Positions 62,605 through 64,000 of a stretch of 64,000 bases of DNA are shown here, one piece after another. The stretch lies in contig NZ_AP023180.1 of NCBI RefSeq assembly GCF_013426915.1, forward strand, positions 1,302,001-1,366,000. The letters run 5' to 3'. The position numbers and the translations under genes are program-made. Positions within the stretch are counted from its first letter, which is position 1; the number at the start of each line of letters is the position of its first letter. The notes under the pieces were generated by a model. That model made no database searches. It was not told where the DNA came from and saw only the letters and a list, made by a program, of their open reading frames with translations. Source of the stretch: Paraburkholderia sp. PGU19. GTDB lineage: Bacteria > Pseudomonadota > Gammaproteobacteria > Burkholderiales > Burkholderiaceae.

Positions 62605-64000
62605 CACTCGACCTCCGCGAGCACCGGCGACACTTCCACATGCTTCGGAAGCGGCGTGCGGCCTTTGTTTTCGATTGCCCGCACGACGTCGGACGGGATG
62701 AAGTAGCCGTCGTCGCGACCGAAGCTGCGGCCGATCACGGTCACGGCAATCGCCAGCAGCGAGACGATCGCGAGCCACCAGATGTGCCACACGGCAGCGA
62801 AACCGAACGCTAGGCTGAACACGCCGATGAAGAAACCCGCACTCGTGTTCGACGGCATGTGGATGTCCTGATACGCCGCCTGGATGCCAAGCCCCCTGCC
62901 CGTTTCCTTCATGTGCGCGAACGCATCCAGTTCCTCGACGACGGGAATCGTCGCGAAGTTATAGACGGGCGGCGGCGACGAGATCGACCATTCGAGCGTA
63001 CGGCCGCCCCACGGATCGCCCGTGACGTCGCGATACGCCGGCTTGTTGCGATTGATGATGCTGACCACCACCTGCGCGACCTGGAACACGACGCCGACCG
63101 CGATCAGCGCGACGCCGCATGCTGCGACGATCATGTACGGCTGCCAGGCGGGGTTGTCGTAGTGATTCAGACGGCGCGTCGCGCCCATGAAACCGAGCAC
63201 GTACAGCGGCGTGAACGCAACAAAGAAACCAACGAACCAGCACCAGAACGCGCTCTTGCCGAGCTTGTCGTTGAGCTTGAAGCCGAACACCTTCGGGAAC
63301 CAGTAGCTGAACCCGGCCAGATAGCCGAACACCACGCCACCGATAATCGTGTTGTGGAAGTGCGCGACGAGGAACAGCGAGTTATGCAGCACGAAGTCCG
63401 CGCCCGGGATCGCGAGCATCACGCCCGTCATCCCGCCGATCGTGAACGTGACCATGAAGCCGATTGTCCACAGCACGGGCGCCGTGAATTCGAGGCGGCC
63501 TCGATACATCGTGAACAGCCAGTTGAAAATTTTCACGCCCGTCGGAATGGCGATGATCATCGTCGCGATGCCGAAGAACGCGTTGACGTCGGCGCCCGAG
63601 CCCATCGTGAAGAAGTGGTGCGCCCACACGAGGAACGCCAGCACCATGATCGCGCACGACGCGTAGACCATCGTCTTGTAGCCGAACAGCGGCTTCTTCG
63701 CGAACGTCGAGATCACTTCCGAGTAGATGCCGAACGCGGGCAGAACCAGGATGTAGACCTCCGGGTGTCCCCAGGCCCAGATCAGGTTCAGATACAGCAT
63801 GGCGTTGCCGCCGGCTTCGTTCGTGAAGAAATGCATGTCCGCGTAGCGGTCGAGGCCGAGCAGCGCGAGCGCCACCGTCAGGATCGGGAACGTCGCCATG
63901 ATCAGCACGTTCGAGCACAGCGCCGTCCACGTGAACACAGGCATCTTCATCAGCGTCATGCCGGGCGCGCGCATCTTGATGATCGTCACGAAGAAGTTGA
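62604..64000 (-). CDS. cyoB: Cytochrome o ubiquinol oxidase subunit I (partial)
   Basis: The C-terminal 465 residues or so of the catalytic subunit; the start lies beyond the right edge. Heme-copper ligands visible are the His and Tyr in [12 protein letters not shown] (CuB, cross-linked pair), HH in [10 protein letters not shown] (CuB), and HFH in [12 protein letters not shown] (high-spin and low-spin heme His). The proton-channel Lys region of helix 8 ([14 protein letters not shown]) is intact. The extra C-terminal helices typical of CyoB are present. It is followed by cyoC and cyoD; cyoA should lie outside the window. Confidence 0.96.
   Translation of the reverse strand, partial: NFFVTIIKMRAPGMTLMKMPVFTWTALCSNVLIMATFPILTVALALLGLDRYADMHFFTNEAGGNAMLYLNLIWAWGHPEVYILVLPAFGIYSEVISTFAKKPLFGYKTMVYASCAIMVLAFLVWAHHFFTMGSGADVNAFFGIATMIIAIPTGVKIFNWLFTMYRGRLEFTAPVLWTIGFMVTFTIGGMTGVMLAIPGADFVLHNSLFLVAHFHNTIIGGVVFGYLAGFSYWFPKVFGFKLNDKLGKSAFWCWFVGFFVAFTPLYVLGFMGATRRLNHYDNPAWQPYMIVAACGVALIAVGVVFQVAQVVVSIINRNKPAYRDVTGDPWGGRTLEWSISSPPPVYNFATIPVVEELDAFAHMKETGRGLGIQAAYQDIHMPSNTSAGFFIGVFSLAFGFAAVWHIWWLAIVSLLAIAVTVIGRSFGRDDGYFIPSDVVRAIENKGRTPLPKHVEVSPVLAEVE

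Overview
The window is high-GC, densely coded DNA that looks like a chromosome segment of Paraburkholderia, Caballeronia or a near relative in the Burkholderiaceae. This rests on two Burkholderia-type trimeric porins, two DUF4148 periplasmic proteins, a ligase-associated exonuclease/ATP-dependent ligase pair, an oxc/frc oxalate locus and a cyo quinol oxidase. It was read by eye; no database search was run.

Layout. 1-2.1 kb: end of an RsbRD-type sensor gene and a YadGH-like ABC exporter. 2.1-8.8 kb: an aromatic ring-cleavage operon on the minus strand: LysR regulator, two-subunit hydroquinone 1,2-dioxygenase (large subunit frameshifted here), 4-hydroxymuconic semialdehyde dehydrogenase, maleylacetate reductase, hydroxyquinol-type intradiol dioxygenase and a Rieske ferredoxin. 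Hydroquinone and hydroxyquinol would both converge on maleylacetate and then 3-oxoadipate. 9-15 kb: exonuclease and DNA ligase, TetR regulator, methyltransferase, two DUF190 proteins around a TfoX-like protein. 16-26 kb: DHA2 efflux pump, AhpD-like protein, GAF-GAF-GGDEF-EAL protein, cupin, and a TauD/ABC importer locus for an organosulfur-type compound. 26-35.6 kb: secreted proteins, two porins, DUF72, SDR, ketopantoate-reductase-like and FAH-family enzymes.

35.6-46.1 kb is an oxalate catabolism region: two formyl-CoA:oxalate CoA-transferases, oxalyl-CoA decarboxylase, an OxlT-like antiporter and two paralogous GntR/FCD regulators. A shared sequence close to GTGATATACARTATT lies upstream of frc copy 1, oxc and both regulators, so a common regulon is likely. 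46-50.6 kb: metallophosphoesterase, DUF1428 and a probable copper-handling trio (DUF2946, outer-membrane barrel, CopC). 50.8-57.5 kb: MscS channel fused to a cyclic-nucleotide-binding domain, and a LolD/FtsX/AttH-type operon. 57.6-64 kb: DUF4148, PQQ-type sugar dehydrogenase, DnaA-box-rich tandem repeats, a TAXI receptor, tRNA-Val(GAC) and cyoBCD (cyoB cut by the window edge).

The most unusual structure is a dispersed palindromic element. Three full copies (cores 15379-16037, 37131-37789, 52354-53014; 659, 659 and 661 bp) and one 91-bp mini-copy (17847-17937) lie between genes. Each full copy has long inverted arms containing an identical 32-nt hairpin and a centre bounded by an inner inverted repeat. 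The centre is flipped in the first copy relative to the other two. DNA on the left of every copy is G/T-rich and on the right C/A-rich on the plus strand, and the bias runs into the neighbouring genes. I cannot assign it to a named repeat family.
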